Of a stretch of DNA of 64,000 nucleotides, positions 29,497-40,938 are shown in pieces; the stretch's first letter is position 1; each line of letters opens with the position of its first letter. The position numbers were made by a program, and so were the translations under genes. Source of the DNA: Dioscorea cayenensis subsp. rotundata (taxonomy: Eukaryota; Streptophyta; Magnoliopsida; Dioscoreales; Dioscoreaceae); NCBI RefSeq assembly GCF_009730915.1, contig NC_052474.1:20371501-20435500 (forward strand), in the 5' to 3' direction. The notes below the pieces were generated by a model that saw only the letters and a list, made by a program, of their open reading frames with translations, had not been told where the DNA came from and ran no database searches.

Positions 29497-32400
29497 TTAA
29501 TGGTGGCCATACATCTGAGCAGAATCATACTGAGCACTGCCGTAGCCAGGCTGGGGTGACAAACTCTTTGTGTAAGTAGCCGGTGCACCACTAGGATGAG
29601 CCCCATAACCAGGCTGCTGGGTTGCCGCTGATTGATCATAGCCCGGCATGGTTGGCGGTGGCTGGCCATAACCGGCTTGGCCATAGCCTGGCTGGCCACT
29701 GGCCGGAGCGGTACCATATCCTGCATTTGGGGCATTATTACCATAGCTCCCATCAGTTGATACTCCCTGGTACCCATAGTTTGCATTGTTCGTGGCTGCC
29801 TGGTCACCATAGCCCGGCTGTGAGGGTGGGTATTGTCCGTATCCTGTCGGTGGGGCACCTTGTTGAGGATACGCGGGTGCGGGCTGTCCGCCTTGGCCAT
29901 ACCCAGGAGCAGTCTGACCACCATGTTGCGAGTATCCAGCAGGCTGCTGATTATACCCATCTACAGTACCAGAGCTTGGGCCATATGGCTGGCCATAAGA
30001 AGGCGGTGGCTGTGCTGGAGCACCAGAACCATATGGATATGACTGAGGTCCACCGGATCCATAGGTCGGTGTAGGCCCATGGTACATAGAATCTGCTGGC
30101 TGATTAGCTCTTGGCGGGCCATATGACTGTGGCACTCCCTGAGAGCTAACATCATATGGCGGCTTACCATAAGGTTGCTGTCCATAGCCTGACGGTGGCC
30201 CACCGGCTTGTTGGGAATAAGCACCTGATTGAGCACCCGTTGGTGGTTGTCCATAGTATTGGTGATTGGGGGCTTGACCATCATATTTTGGCTCATCATA
30301 CCCATGTCCATAGGTCGGCTGGGCAGGGGCTGATTGTCCATATGGAGGTGGCTGGCCATACATTGGTCCTTGAGGCTGGCCATAATGGTAATTTGAAGAT
30401 GGAGGAGCTTGGGCAGGAACATTTCGGTGGTTGGCCATCAATTGGTCGGCCTCCTTGACCATAGTAGTCATAGCTACCTGGCGGAGCAGAACCACCAGGC
30501 CTTTGTTCCCAGCCAGAGCCAAAGCTGCTTCTTGGTGGAGGCTGTTGGGAATAACCACCATATGGCTGGGATGGATATTGCTGGTTTTGCGATGGGTACA
30601 TACCTCTCTGTTGGTAGTCATAGCCACCACCCATCTGTGATTGGGGTGGAGCACGAGGGCCCCATTGATTTGAGGTAGTGGGGCCACGAGCACGGAAACT
30701 TTGCTGGTTATACCCACCTGAGAGAGATGATGGCCTTGTTGGAACCTGATCAAAATAAAAATTTAATGAGATAAGATATAAAATATAAACTAAAACTTAA
30801 ACCAAGCTTCAAGCCATAAAAATATCCCCCAAGTCCTATAAAAGATCAAAACTTCAACAGCATAATAAAGATAAAAACATAACTCAAAAATTAATCAGTG
30901 ACAAAAGAGCTCAAAACAAAATTCTTAAAAACAGAGATTAATTGGACAGGAAAAAAAAGCATGACAAATACATATCATCATTCTAATGAGAACATTTATA
31001 TATATATACAGAAATAAACACAATAACATACACATGAAGATGGTAGACACTGCATGAAGATTCAAAGTTGTAACAAACATGACAGACAACTGTCTTACTA
31101 GAAAGAAACCTGAAAAACACAGTCAAATTTATCCATCTCAACCAAAACATGCACCATCAACAACAAATGAATATCATCACAGCATAAGACAATACAGGAA
31201 ACAAAAGCATTACATGCATCAGATATTGCTAGTGAAGTCTAAAATTATTCATAAGTCTACACATTAAATTATGATGTTATTGTGCAGCATAAGCTCGAAT
31301 AATTTACAATAATCCTCACAATTTTTAGATAGAAGTACATCGCCTTCGATTGATGCTTCCAAAGCAGGAACACAAGGTCAATCAAAGTTCAAATGTGCAA
31401 AAATCAAACAATTCATACAAGACCCATCAAAAATTGAACCATATAGCTTGAAATAAACAAATGAGCAGAAGAAGATAAGAATCAGTCAGTTATGGCTAAA
31501 AAAAGGGAAATGCATCATCACATGAATACTCGTTCCTGATAAGCTTCATAAATAGAATATATTATTGCCATAATCAGAAAATCAGCTTGAAGATTTGTTA
31601 GGGATACAACAGTAACCAGTGAAACATAGAGGCATGCAGGTAGCATGTAAGGAAGGTCAACTGATATTCAGTTATCACTCATCAAATAGCAGAAAAAACT
31701 ACAAAATTCAGGAAGACAGTTTACCATGTTGAAGTTTAGCATGGGAATATTTTTCATAACCATAGGACTGAACACTCTTAAGCTAGGACATGAATCAGAG
31801 ACCAAAAACAATAACATATAAACAACTCTAACCCCTTATTGTGATGCCGCTCCAACAATAGATCTTAAAATAGGCAAAGCAATGGCTGAGTTTTACATCA
31901 AAATTCATGCGAACTACTAATCAAAATGTCACTAGATATGGAAGCGGATAAGCATTAGTATGAAACTCTAAAGATCAGGTAGTACTTAAATACATTTATG
32001 AAATGCTCTCTGAATGTTTCTGCATGCATTAGGTACTCAACTTTGAAAGTAAAAGTTTCAATGAAGACATGTTTCAAGGATTCATTATTTTGGAAGTATA
32101 TGGCACGAGCATGAAAAATTCTGGTCACTGCTAAGGTTATGACAATGCTCTTGTGCGATATGAATTTGTATTCTAAGTCTCAAAGCAGTCTTACCAACTA
32201 TTTGAATATCCTGCAATGGCAAGAGTTAGTGCCTGATATCCTTCTTCTGTAGATGATATTGAACAATGGAATTTTTTGCTACACCAGTAACCAATGTTGA
32301 CCCCATGTGAAAGGTAAAAGCCACATCTGCATTATGAAAGCCAACCAATTCCAAATTGGCACCTTCAGAATGAATAAACCATGGTAACGGGCATCAAGTG

Positions 32401-35400
32401 AGTTTCACAAGGATCATGCAAGTATAGCGCAAGCCTTGTTAGATTTTATTCAGACAAAAGCTCTCATTCTCGAAGCATGGACGAATTTGCATGGAATTTT
32501 CACTTCACTCAGCTTAATTAAAGGTCATCAGCTCTAAAGATTTAGGACATTTCCAGGATGAAGAAATCTAAACAACACTTGAACACAAAACACGACGCTA
32601 TATGCAAAGCTATGAAGCATACAGAGAACAGACAACATTGCATGTACATGTTTAAGGCTTTGTGTCTTAAAGCACATATCTAGGGAAACTATGGAAGGCA
32701 TACTACATTGCTGGTGCAAAAACAGATATATTGAATGAAAAACAAATCATGAAAATATAAATGATAAAACCTAATGAACATGGGTAATTCTAAGGAATTC
32801 AGACAAAGGCAACTTATATTCATGTTACACCAGCATGTACACATGCACTACAAAAGAAATAACACTTGCTCCAGAAAATTTTCATGACATGTAGAGATTT
32901 TGCAGCCATTTAGAACCTATGCTTCTGTCCATGCAATTAATTTTTGGCATATAGTGAGCACACTTAATCTTCAAGTTGCAAAAGAAGAATTTGAAGTCAA
33001 ACACTAGCATCTGAATGGAACTTCCTCAAATTCATCAAATAATTACATCCATTGAAACATGCCGTGTTCAACATGTAAGCAGGGTATACATCATATCCAA
33101 GCACAGACCAGAAAAAATCATGAATCAGTCACAATTTTACTTCAGAACATCAAGAGAACAGTAGGTTAAAGTGTCTGAAGTATACCTCTGACAGCCTCAG
33201 TCTTCTCCTGCTAATTCAATAAGTCAATAAAAAATTACAACACAACCGAAAAACAAATTTAACCGTCTAGTAAAACAACTGAATTCTTGATACCATAGAC
33301 TCCAAAAGAATCATAATACTTGACTTTTCTCATTTTAATACAGGTAGACATTGCTTCATCCAGATTAAACAGTACCAGTCATTTAATTCCAAAACAGCTG
33401 GCATTCCATAATATCTAACTGCTAGAACAGATGTAAGATTTCTTGCACCCACTATCTAAACTGCCCATGCTAGACAGACTCAAGTAAATAAACTTAGTAA
33501 AATACAACTTTTAACATGCCACATCTAAGGCTCCCTTAAAAAATTTGAAAACACGAGTCAAAATCAATACTCCAGACATTATTTCCATATGGAACCAAAG
33601 CTACTAGTTTGCTAACACTGACCGTGTACCCAAAGATTTTATTTGCGCGCCATTTGGTACTTTGGGTTTAGAAACAGATGCACAATTCTATTCAAATATA
33701 AATGCAGCTATGAAGTTAGCGACAGGGCATATCTACAATTAATGAGCAATCAAATTATATTTTGGGATAGACTTATCCTAAGAAACTGAAATAATAAAAT
33801 CATATTTCAGCACAACCAAAGATATGTGGAACCAATGTCCAGTGTTCTGCAATCAATTTGTTAAATTGTACCCTCATGTTAAAATTAAGTAAACCATCTC
33901 CTTGAAGTCTAGGTTCACTGTTCACCAGAGTACATGCCACTCTAGAATTACTCGAATAAATGCAATGAAAATTTTAGGATCTTTCTTAGTTTTGCACTTC
34001 AGAAACTTATGACAGAAATTTGTAATATGCAAAAGTAAAACCTATCAGAGTTACCAGATCACATAGGTATAAAAAAATTAGACAAAAAACACTAATGTAA
34101 CGAAAGAATAACTTGGGAATAGAAATTGTCAACCAAGTCATAAGTTTTAACCATAGGAGAAAGTGAAGGAAATCAATAAAGCACAATTTGACAAAGAATT
34201 ATTAAGTTCAAGGTATACATTGTGTAATTCTACATTTATACTGAGTTCTGGTTACAAAAAAGGATAGGTTTGTGGATGTCAACCTAAGCATATGGTCCAA
34301 TGATATCAGTTAGCTGAGATTGGCTTATATCGGCACCAAACCTAAAGGTCTACCACCTTGACTACAGTGTCACAAATGTTAAACCAATATAAACCAATTA
34401 AAAATCAGTTATTTATCATAACCTACACATGACCATTAGATTACATACTAACTAAAAATTCTACGAAACTATATCACATCGAGTTGAAATATATGTACAC
34501 AACCACTAAATATCACAATGGGCTGTCTGCAAACAATTATAATGAAATGTCCCAGCAGAATATTAAACATGCAGATTAATCCAGATTAGACATTGAATTC
34601 ATGGCTTTATTGATAAACAAAGTTGTACATTGATTTTTTTTTTCTCACTAGAGATGCAGGAAAATGCAAGAATACCTTCTACACAACCTAATTAATTTCC
34701 ATCCATGAACCTAAAGGAATAAGGAACAATTATGTGAAAAGCTAAAAAGTATTAGCAACGGTAACATAGCATAACACCGTTGATAGTTACCAGCAACCAC
34801 ATCACCAATTACCAATAGATAGCATATACCAAAAAGAAAATTCAGAATTAAGATATATGCTAGATGAATAGGTTCTATGAAGTTACCTGGTTCAAAACAT
34901 CTTTGATCAATTCTTTTGCAACCTCAATTTGTCTTTTGTTTCCAGTTACCCGGACAGTCCTCTCCTTGGATAAATCACCTTCAGGAAGATGTTGTGGTAT
35001 TAACTACAACACAAGTAAGAACTCCATAAGCATCAAGGAAAATATATATGAATAGAGTGTCAGGTACTAGGAGGAATGGAAGGAAAAATATTTAATGCAT
35101 CTAACATAAGATGGGAACAAAAGATACCTGAATACGAGCACCTGATTTAGTTTGCAGATTCTTGATTGTTTCACCACCCTTCCCAATTACCAATCCTACC
35201 TGTATAATACAGAGTGGCACCATGTTACTGGAAACTAACTGACAATATTTATATGTGCACATCAGAAGAACATTGACCTTCTCATTCGGAACTTGTATCT
35301 CAACTTGCTCAGCACCAGTTTGTGTGGTGTCAAAACCACGTGCCACAAGTGAAGGAGAACCCCCAGCATCAGCCTAGTAAAACAAATTGTTAGAATAATT

Positions 35401-37270
35401 AGACTTGGAACCTAATATTGACCACTAAACAGTAAAAGCAACAGAAGAATAGAATATAAATAAAAAAACAAATATCATATGCAGAAAACCTCAGCAATAA
35501 CAGCCTTAATCAGCCGTTCAGCCCTGTTGATATCTTCTAGTTTCCCTATAAGTTCCACAGGTCGAGTTGCAGAACGTGGATCAGCATCAGCATCCCTTGT
35601 GATTTGAATCTTTGCCCCAGAATTGATTTGCAAATTCTTGATTGTTTCACCAGATTTACCAATGAGAACACCAACCTAAGCAAACAACATTCATGATCAA
35701 TTTCTGAAATGAAAAATGTGATCCCCATGGAGAAAACACATCAAACATAAAAACTATAACTAGTATGATCACCAGATTGATTTGCACTGTTAGTCATATT
35801 CTACTATTTTAAACCTAAAATAAAGACCAAATTCCTAAACAAGTTGCAAAATCAGCTCTTGCTAAGACTAAAACCAAGAAAATGGGAATGATTTTTCATC
35901 AATGGTCCATAGAATTTTATAAAGGACAGTCAGAACAAGCATAGAACACCACTGCACTCGTGTAACCCTGCTCAACATTACATGGTCTCAAGTAATTTAT
36001 CCTGATACTGTAAATTTTATTACTACAAGCAATCCTGTCAACTACCACAATACATATGCTTGTGCAAAGCTTCACACATACAAATCAAATCCATTAAACT
36101 TTGTCACTTATTAATAAGGTGTAATGCCACACTTGTTAACAAGGATATGAAGAAATCCTACCAATTATAATGCTGAGAACAGTGTATAATAATAGACAAA
36201 TAGGGGGTTAGAAATTATGTTCACCTAAAACTATACATCCAGGCATCTGGGCACCACTCAACAGGTAGCCCCTAATATAAAACAAATATTATGCGTATGA
36301 ATAACTTGCATGATTGACCAACAATTAAAAATTATCAGAACAAGAAGTAACAAAAAGGGCATCAAAAGAGCACATAGAGAGCACCTTGTTGCTTGGAACT
36401 TCAATCTTGCGAGACGTTGAAGCCCCATAAGCAGAAGGATCATTGCCTTCCTCTGAAACAAGAGAATCAGGATTCTGAACATCCTCAGCATTCTCCAGCT
36501 CCACATTCTCAGCTGAAGATAGTTGTCCATTCCCAACTGCAGGGGCTTCCAGCTCATGTGCCTCGTTTGCTCCATCAACTGCTGCATCAACAAGAGGAAA
36601 AACATTGCTTCTTTTTCTTTCCCAACCTCTACATTAGCAGATAATAAGCTAAACTAACCTAAATCCAGACCTTTTTCTCTTGAAATAAACAACATGGTAA
36701 TTTAATAAACAAAGAGACAAACACTGCCGATAAAAAACAGCATACAAGATACCCTGAGCTTGAAGCCCTAAAACAACGAAACCACCATCTGTAACCAAGA
36801 CATATCACAATAGATCTCCAAAACGACAATCGCAGTAAATTTGAAAAAAAAAAAAACCCTAATCACCAGCCAAACATGATACACCAAAGATCAGGCAAAC
36901 AAGAACACACAATACCTGCACCATCAGCATCGCCATCCACACGCTGCCGCTTCGCTTCACTCTCGCCACCATCATCCTCCTTCGAGGCCTCATCGGCAGG
37001 CGCCTCCAATATCGGAGCTGGGGCCGACTCGTCCACCTGGGGCTCCAGTTCCTCATGTTTCCTCTTGTGATCCGCCGCTAAGGAAGCCTCATCCTCCTCG
37101 GGCTTCTTGGGACTCTCCTCTCCGTCTCGAGTCTCGGGCGCCGTGGCGATGGGCTCCAGCGCTGAGGTGATGGGCTCTGGCGCCGTGGTGATGGGTTCCG
37201 GCGCCGAGGCCGAGGCATCCAGGTCGGTGGGTGGGGGGATCTCGGCGGCGGCGATCTCGGGCTCGGCCAT
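29497..37270 (-). CDS. FUBP-like KH-domain RNA-binding protein, frame-broken in last exon as read
   Basis: Exons are 37,270-36,916, 36,581-36,385, 35,675-35,490, 35,373-35,278, 35,199-35,128, 35,003-34,887 and 30,745-29,497. An acidic, Pro/Ala-rich N-terminus contains a basic nuclear-type patch (EAKRQRVDGD). Two KH domains follow: KH1 with VGVLIGKSGETIKNLQ (GXXG at 190-193) and KH2 with VGLVIGKGGETIKNLQ (284-287). The last exon encodes a long Gly/Tyr/Gln/Pro-rich, prion-like tail with YGQP repeats. This layout fits plant relatives of far-upstream-element-binding proteins, likely in nuclear RNA processing. The last exon is 1,249 nt, one more than a multiple of three. The frame changes at the AAA run 30,422-30,424, where two A would give GQPPNVPAQAPP. 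With that, the protein is about 756 residues; as read, it ends near residue 490 (stop 30,296-30,298) and loses most of the tail. Intron 6 is 4.1 kb. Confidence 0.9.
30746..34886 (-). other. 4.1-kb intron of the KH-domain gene
   Basis: It separates the last KH exon from the YGQP-tail exon and is far longer than other introns here. It is AT-rich and has no nested gene that I can support. At about 34,265-34,375, read on the minus strand, the words TAGTCAAGGTGG and GGTTTGGTGCC resemble the A and B boxes of a tRNA-derived SINE, at low confidence. Confidence 0.6.
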
Positions 37271-37556
37271 TGGGAGGAGATCTCGAGGGTTTGTGCGATG
37301 AATTAGGGATAGGGTTTTAGAACAAAGATAGAGAACAAATAAAAGGGGAACAAAGAGAAGTGATATTTATAAGGGGACTATTTATAGCTAGGGTTGTTGG
37401 TGTTGATGGACTGGGCCTTTTTCTTTGTAGCTGGGCTCTTTATTTTTATTGTTGGGCTTTTCTTGGGCTTGATTTCTTGGGTTTTTTTTAAAAAAAATGT
37501 TGCTCCCTGAAACATAATGAAATTACTTTGGGAAGGCAAGTAAAATGGAATTTTTA

Positions 37557-37785
37557 TCCGGTAGACTCGGTTCTGTGGTAACTACCACGGAACCGTGACT
37601 CAATTTTAGCCATGGATTTATAAATTTTATTATTTTTTATTATATAATCTAGGGATATATTGATAATTATCTTAAAAAATTCATGCTCTTTACTTTATGA
37701 GTTATTAAATCGAGGCAATCCAACAGATGAGGTTGAATCACATCTCGGTTCTATGATAACTATTATGGAACCGGTTCCGTGGGAT
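37557..37785. repeat. Foldback/MITE-like inverted repeats
   Basis: GACTCGGTTCTGTGGTAACT and ACCACGGAACCG form a hairpin near 37,565-37,593. A similar hairpin (CTCGGTTCTATGATAACTA with TTATGGAACCGGTTCCGTG) occurs near 37,743-37,780. Two related hairpins facing each other suggest the ends of a small DNA transposon, but I could not fix a target duplication. Confidence 0.45.
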
Positions 37786-38214
37786 CATCTCTCAGTAAAA
37801 TGGGCCATTTTCGGAGGATGGTAACTCTTTCGCTTGACAAGTTAGAGATTGAGAGTGAGCGGATCAACTTGCTCTTACAACATTGGTTGGGATGAGTGGA
37901 TTGTTAGTTTTGTAAAAATAAAAAAATAAATAAAATGATTCATTTGAACTGTAATAGTGTCCAGCTAACTACATTGCAAGAAAAAAATTTTATGTAAAAA
38001 TTATTTAAAAAATAACATTTTTAAGAAGGTATATTAGAAATTATGGTTAGTAAGTACTTGGATGTAGTATATCTCGGCACACAAAAACTCAATTTCTCAT
38101 GCTTCCCATGTAGAGAGACTGATAAGTCATTTATATTGGCATAAATATGTTTCTAAATTACAAAGAGTTAGTATAGCGATCTTAAGTGGAACTTAATTCA
38201 ATTTATTATACTAT

Positions 38215-38840
38215 TCCAACTAGTGAAACTTGGTCGTGACCTTCCGTATGAGCTTTTTGAAGTGCCCCATAGAAGGGGTGGTGCTTTAGAGCTCATTGAT
38301 GCACGATCTCAGGCTATTAAAGTAAAAATAACATGTAATTTATTTGAGTTTTTGAACTATAAACTTTGTTTGCACTGCTTGCAATTTTATTTATTGCTTT
38401 GAGAACATTAATTGACAAGTCAAATTCATTGATACAAGATTGTTATATTTGGAGCTTGTGGAGTAAGCAACTCAAACACAAGAAGAGCATGACAAGGCCT
38501 TACTGCGAATGAAGCAGTTATATACTATGAAACTATGGGGTGAGAAAACATAAAATGCAAGGTGTATGGAGTAGGATCCCATGGATTTATTTTTTTCATC
38601 TCTAGTGATATCAAATCTTATTTACCGGTACATCATCCAAAGGCGGTACAAACTAAGATTAGAGAGTTGCATCAAACAATCATTCAATTACAAGATAATA
38701 ATAAAAAGTTTTAACAGAGTCTGCTTGAAAATGAGAGAGTAGAGGGACTAATATCTAGAGGAGATGATGCGCTAGCTGAAGGATATGATGGTGCATTTCA
38801 AGACCAGGATCCTTCAACGCTCGCAATTTATTAATTAGGA
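38215..38840 (+). pseudogene. Decayed plant CACTA/En-Spm-type transposase remnant
   Basis: Near 38,225 one frame reads GRDLPYELFEVPHRRGGALE followed by LIDARSQAIK. This resembles the GREP-ELF-TH-R-G-FID-RS pattern in the C-terminal part of plant Ptta/En/Spm transposases (Transposase_24 type). Downstream, 38,640-38,830 contains a heptad-rich coding-like stretch (KIRELHQTIIQLQDNNKKF, then an in-frame stop and ENERVEGLISRGDDALAEG). Frames are broken several times and no terminal repeats are visible. It is an old fragment, and family assignment rests on pattern memory only. Confidence 0.4.
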
Positions 38841-39659
38841 CTCACAACAATTTATACTGATGATCATGATGTTGGTCATCTAAATGACCTATAGTATTAT
38901 TTGTCTTTCACAATAATTTATTTTTGTTTTGATCTTTTTAAACTTGAAAACGAATTAGAAATAGAAATTAATGGATTTGAAGTAGATTAGAAATGGAATT
39001 TTTAATGTCTTAATTCATTGCTAAGTTGTTTCTAATTTCAAAAATAGACCTATTTATGGTGTATGTGCCGCCCATCTCTGCAAATAACATATTCATCTAC
39101 ATATTTTATAAATCTCATATTTTTACATATTTTTACTTATATACTGTTGAGTTAAAGTACTGAGGACTATCACAATCTTCTTTGGGTTAATTTGCATGTT
39201 TAACTTAAAAAAATCATATAAAAATAACTAAACATAAATAACTAACATAATTAAGTATTTCACCTACTTAATGAATAATTTAACCAATTAATCATAGTGG
39301 CATATATATAAGAGAAAAAACATGGGCAAAAATACACACAATTATATTATTCATATATACAGTTCCCTTAAGAAAAAAATTGTACCCATAAATGCCGTTG
39401 GCTTCTCTCTCCCTTCTCTCTCTCTCTCTCTATATATATATTAATATATATACATATCTCTCTGTACATATATAGATACATAATTAAATTGATATATTTT
39501 CACTTTATCATGAGATTTATAAATAAAGAAAGCCATCAACATCTCTAATTTCATTCACTGATTATCTAACACATACAAACATTAACAAGTTACAAACACC
39601 AAAAGGTGAAAAAAGTTAATTAATTACTCACATTATTAATCAATCTCTATTAATATCAA

Positions 39660-39838
39660 TCAATCATCAAACACTCTGAAAACTCTCTTTGATCTTCTCC
39701 CAACTTCTTGATGATGATGATGTTTATTTCCTTTGCCATTAATCTTAATAACTTCCATACCATGATCACCAATAGGCAAAATCACAGACTCAACATGAAC
39801 TCCTCTCCCTCTCAATCCTCTCACAACTTCATGACCAC

Positions 39839-39874
<36 letters not shown>

Positions 39875-40523
39875 GTGATCTTCTTCCTCCATTGTTCATG
39901 ACCACAACCACTGATGGACCATTAGGATTCATGCTCAACTCCAAACCTAAAAGCAACAAACTCAAAGCACAACCTTGATTATGATGATGATCATTATTAA
40001 TGACTACAAAGTCAATGTTGTGATACTGTTTGAGTACTTCACAAGGGTTGCCAAGTTTAAGGTCAACAACATGAGACAGATGGAGGTTTTGAAGGTGAGT
40101 TTTGGTTTGTTGGAGGGTTTGGAGAGAAGGACGAATGCAGAGGAGAAGACCTCCTGTTTGTTTTGCAGCAACTGCAAGGGCTAAGGTTGATGGGGAGATG
40201 GGAACAGAGGAGATGTCTGCCATTAATTGAGCTTGGTTTCCTGCTGCTAAAGCTGATATAAACTCCATGGATTTTGGTTCAAGAACCACTGAGCTGTTGT
40301 CATCTTCTTTGCACTGTAAATAATTAACCAATTTAATCAATAAACTAAATCATGCATGCATGCATGCATGCATCCATGAGTACGTGCATGGCAAAACTAG
40401 AGAGCTGAAAGAAAGGACAAAAAGATATAAAAAAGAAAAACAAAGAGAAAGAGAGAAAGGGAATAATACCAGTTGAAGAGTATGCATGTAAGCTTGCATG
40501 GCATGCAAAGGTGACCAAACCAT
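39660..40523 (-). CDS. DUF1442 family protein
   Basis: Two exons, 40,523-40,470 and 40,313-39,660, give 235 residues. Exon 1 reads MVWSPLHAMQAYMHTLQL, equivalent to the short helical N-terminus typical of this plant family. Exon 2 has EFISALAAGNQAQLM in the form MEFISALAAGNQAQLMADIS, then TLALAVAAKQTGGLLLCI and IDFVVINND. The fold of the family resembles a Rossmann/methyltransferase-like domain, but no enzyme activity is established to my knowledge. A serine run (coded by a GAT-type repeat on the plus strand at about 39,841-39,872) and a His run near the C-terminus are local expansions. The promoter (next entries) has TATA, G-box and W-box words, suggesting stress or hormone control. The intron contains a GCAT repeat. 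Confidence 0.82.
40353..40374. repeat. GCAT tetranucleotide repeat in DUF1442 intron
   Basis: About five GCAT units also create overlapping CATGCA (RY-type) words. It is a simple repeat; any regulatory role is speculative. Confidence 0.8.
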
Positions 40524-40652
40524 TGTCAAATATATATATATATATATGTATTACAATCTCTCTTCTTCTCAAATAAAATCTGAAACACTTGCAAGCAAAG
40601 TATATCAAGTACAAGCATTCACCATGAAACCAGAATAAGCACTCCCTTTGCT

Positions 40653-40660
40653 TATTTATA
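40653..40660 (-). promoter_or_regulatory. TATA box of DUF1442 gene
   Basis: It reads TATAAATA on the minus strand, 130 bases before the start codon, a normal spacing for a plant promoter with a leader of about 100 bases. Confidence 0.6.
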
Positions 40661-40876
40661 GCATAAAATTAATATAGCTTGAAAACTTTTTCAAAGTGTG
40701 TTTGGTTTGCACTTTGCAATGAACTCCATTATTAACATGCACAAGCATGTGAAGTCCAATCCTTTTTTTTGCTTTCTTTTGTTTTCTTTTTGCATAAGAT
40801 ATGTATGGAATACCTTCAAGTTTCAGCTGGTTCAACAGCAGCCTTTTGACACTTGTTAAGAGGATGTCAATGGTGG

Positions 40877-40938
40877 TTGACACGTGTGAGGTGTTTTGCT
40901 TGTTTGACTCTTACATCATTAATGGTGCTTCACACGTG
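40877..40938 (-). promoter_or_regulatory. G-box pair and W-box upstream of DUF1442 gene
   Basis: CACGTG occurs at 40,881-40,886 and again at 40,933-40,938, each within ACACGTG(T). The first overlaps a TTGAC W-box core (40,877-40,881). A second TTTGACTC word lies near 40,903. Paired G-boxes commonly bind bZIP/bHLH factors and W-boxes bind WRKY factors. The position, 220-280 bases upstream of the TATA box, is plausible for an enhancer. Confidence 0.5.

Larger units (their letters stand above)
37271..39659. other. KH-gene promoter side and decayed transposon spacer
   Basis: Up to about 37,400 is the KH-gene leader/promoter. At 37,545-37,790 there are inverted words built on CGGTTCTGTGGTAACTACC and CTCGGTTCTATGATAACTA, listed separately. 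At 38,180-38,840 lies a decayed transposase. The rest is AT-rich with CT and TA microsatellites near 39,410-39,445. Confidence 0.6.

Noticed and set aside
29478-30458. Long frames on the plus strand and other minus frames across the YGQP tail
   Set aside because: Repeat-like coding sequence keeps all frames open; only the YGQP frame has meaningful composition and joins the KH exons.
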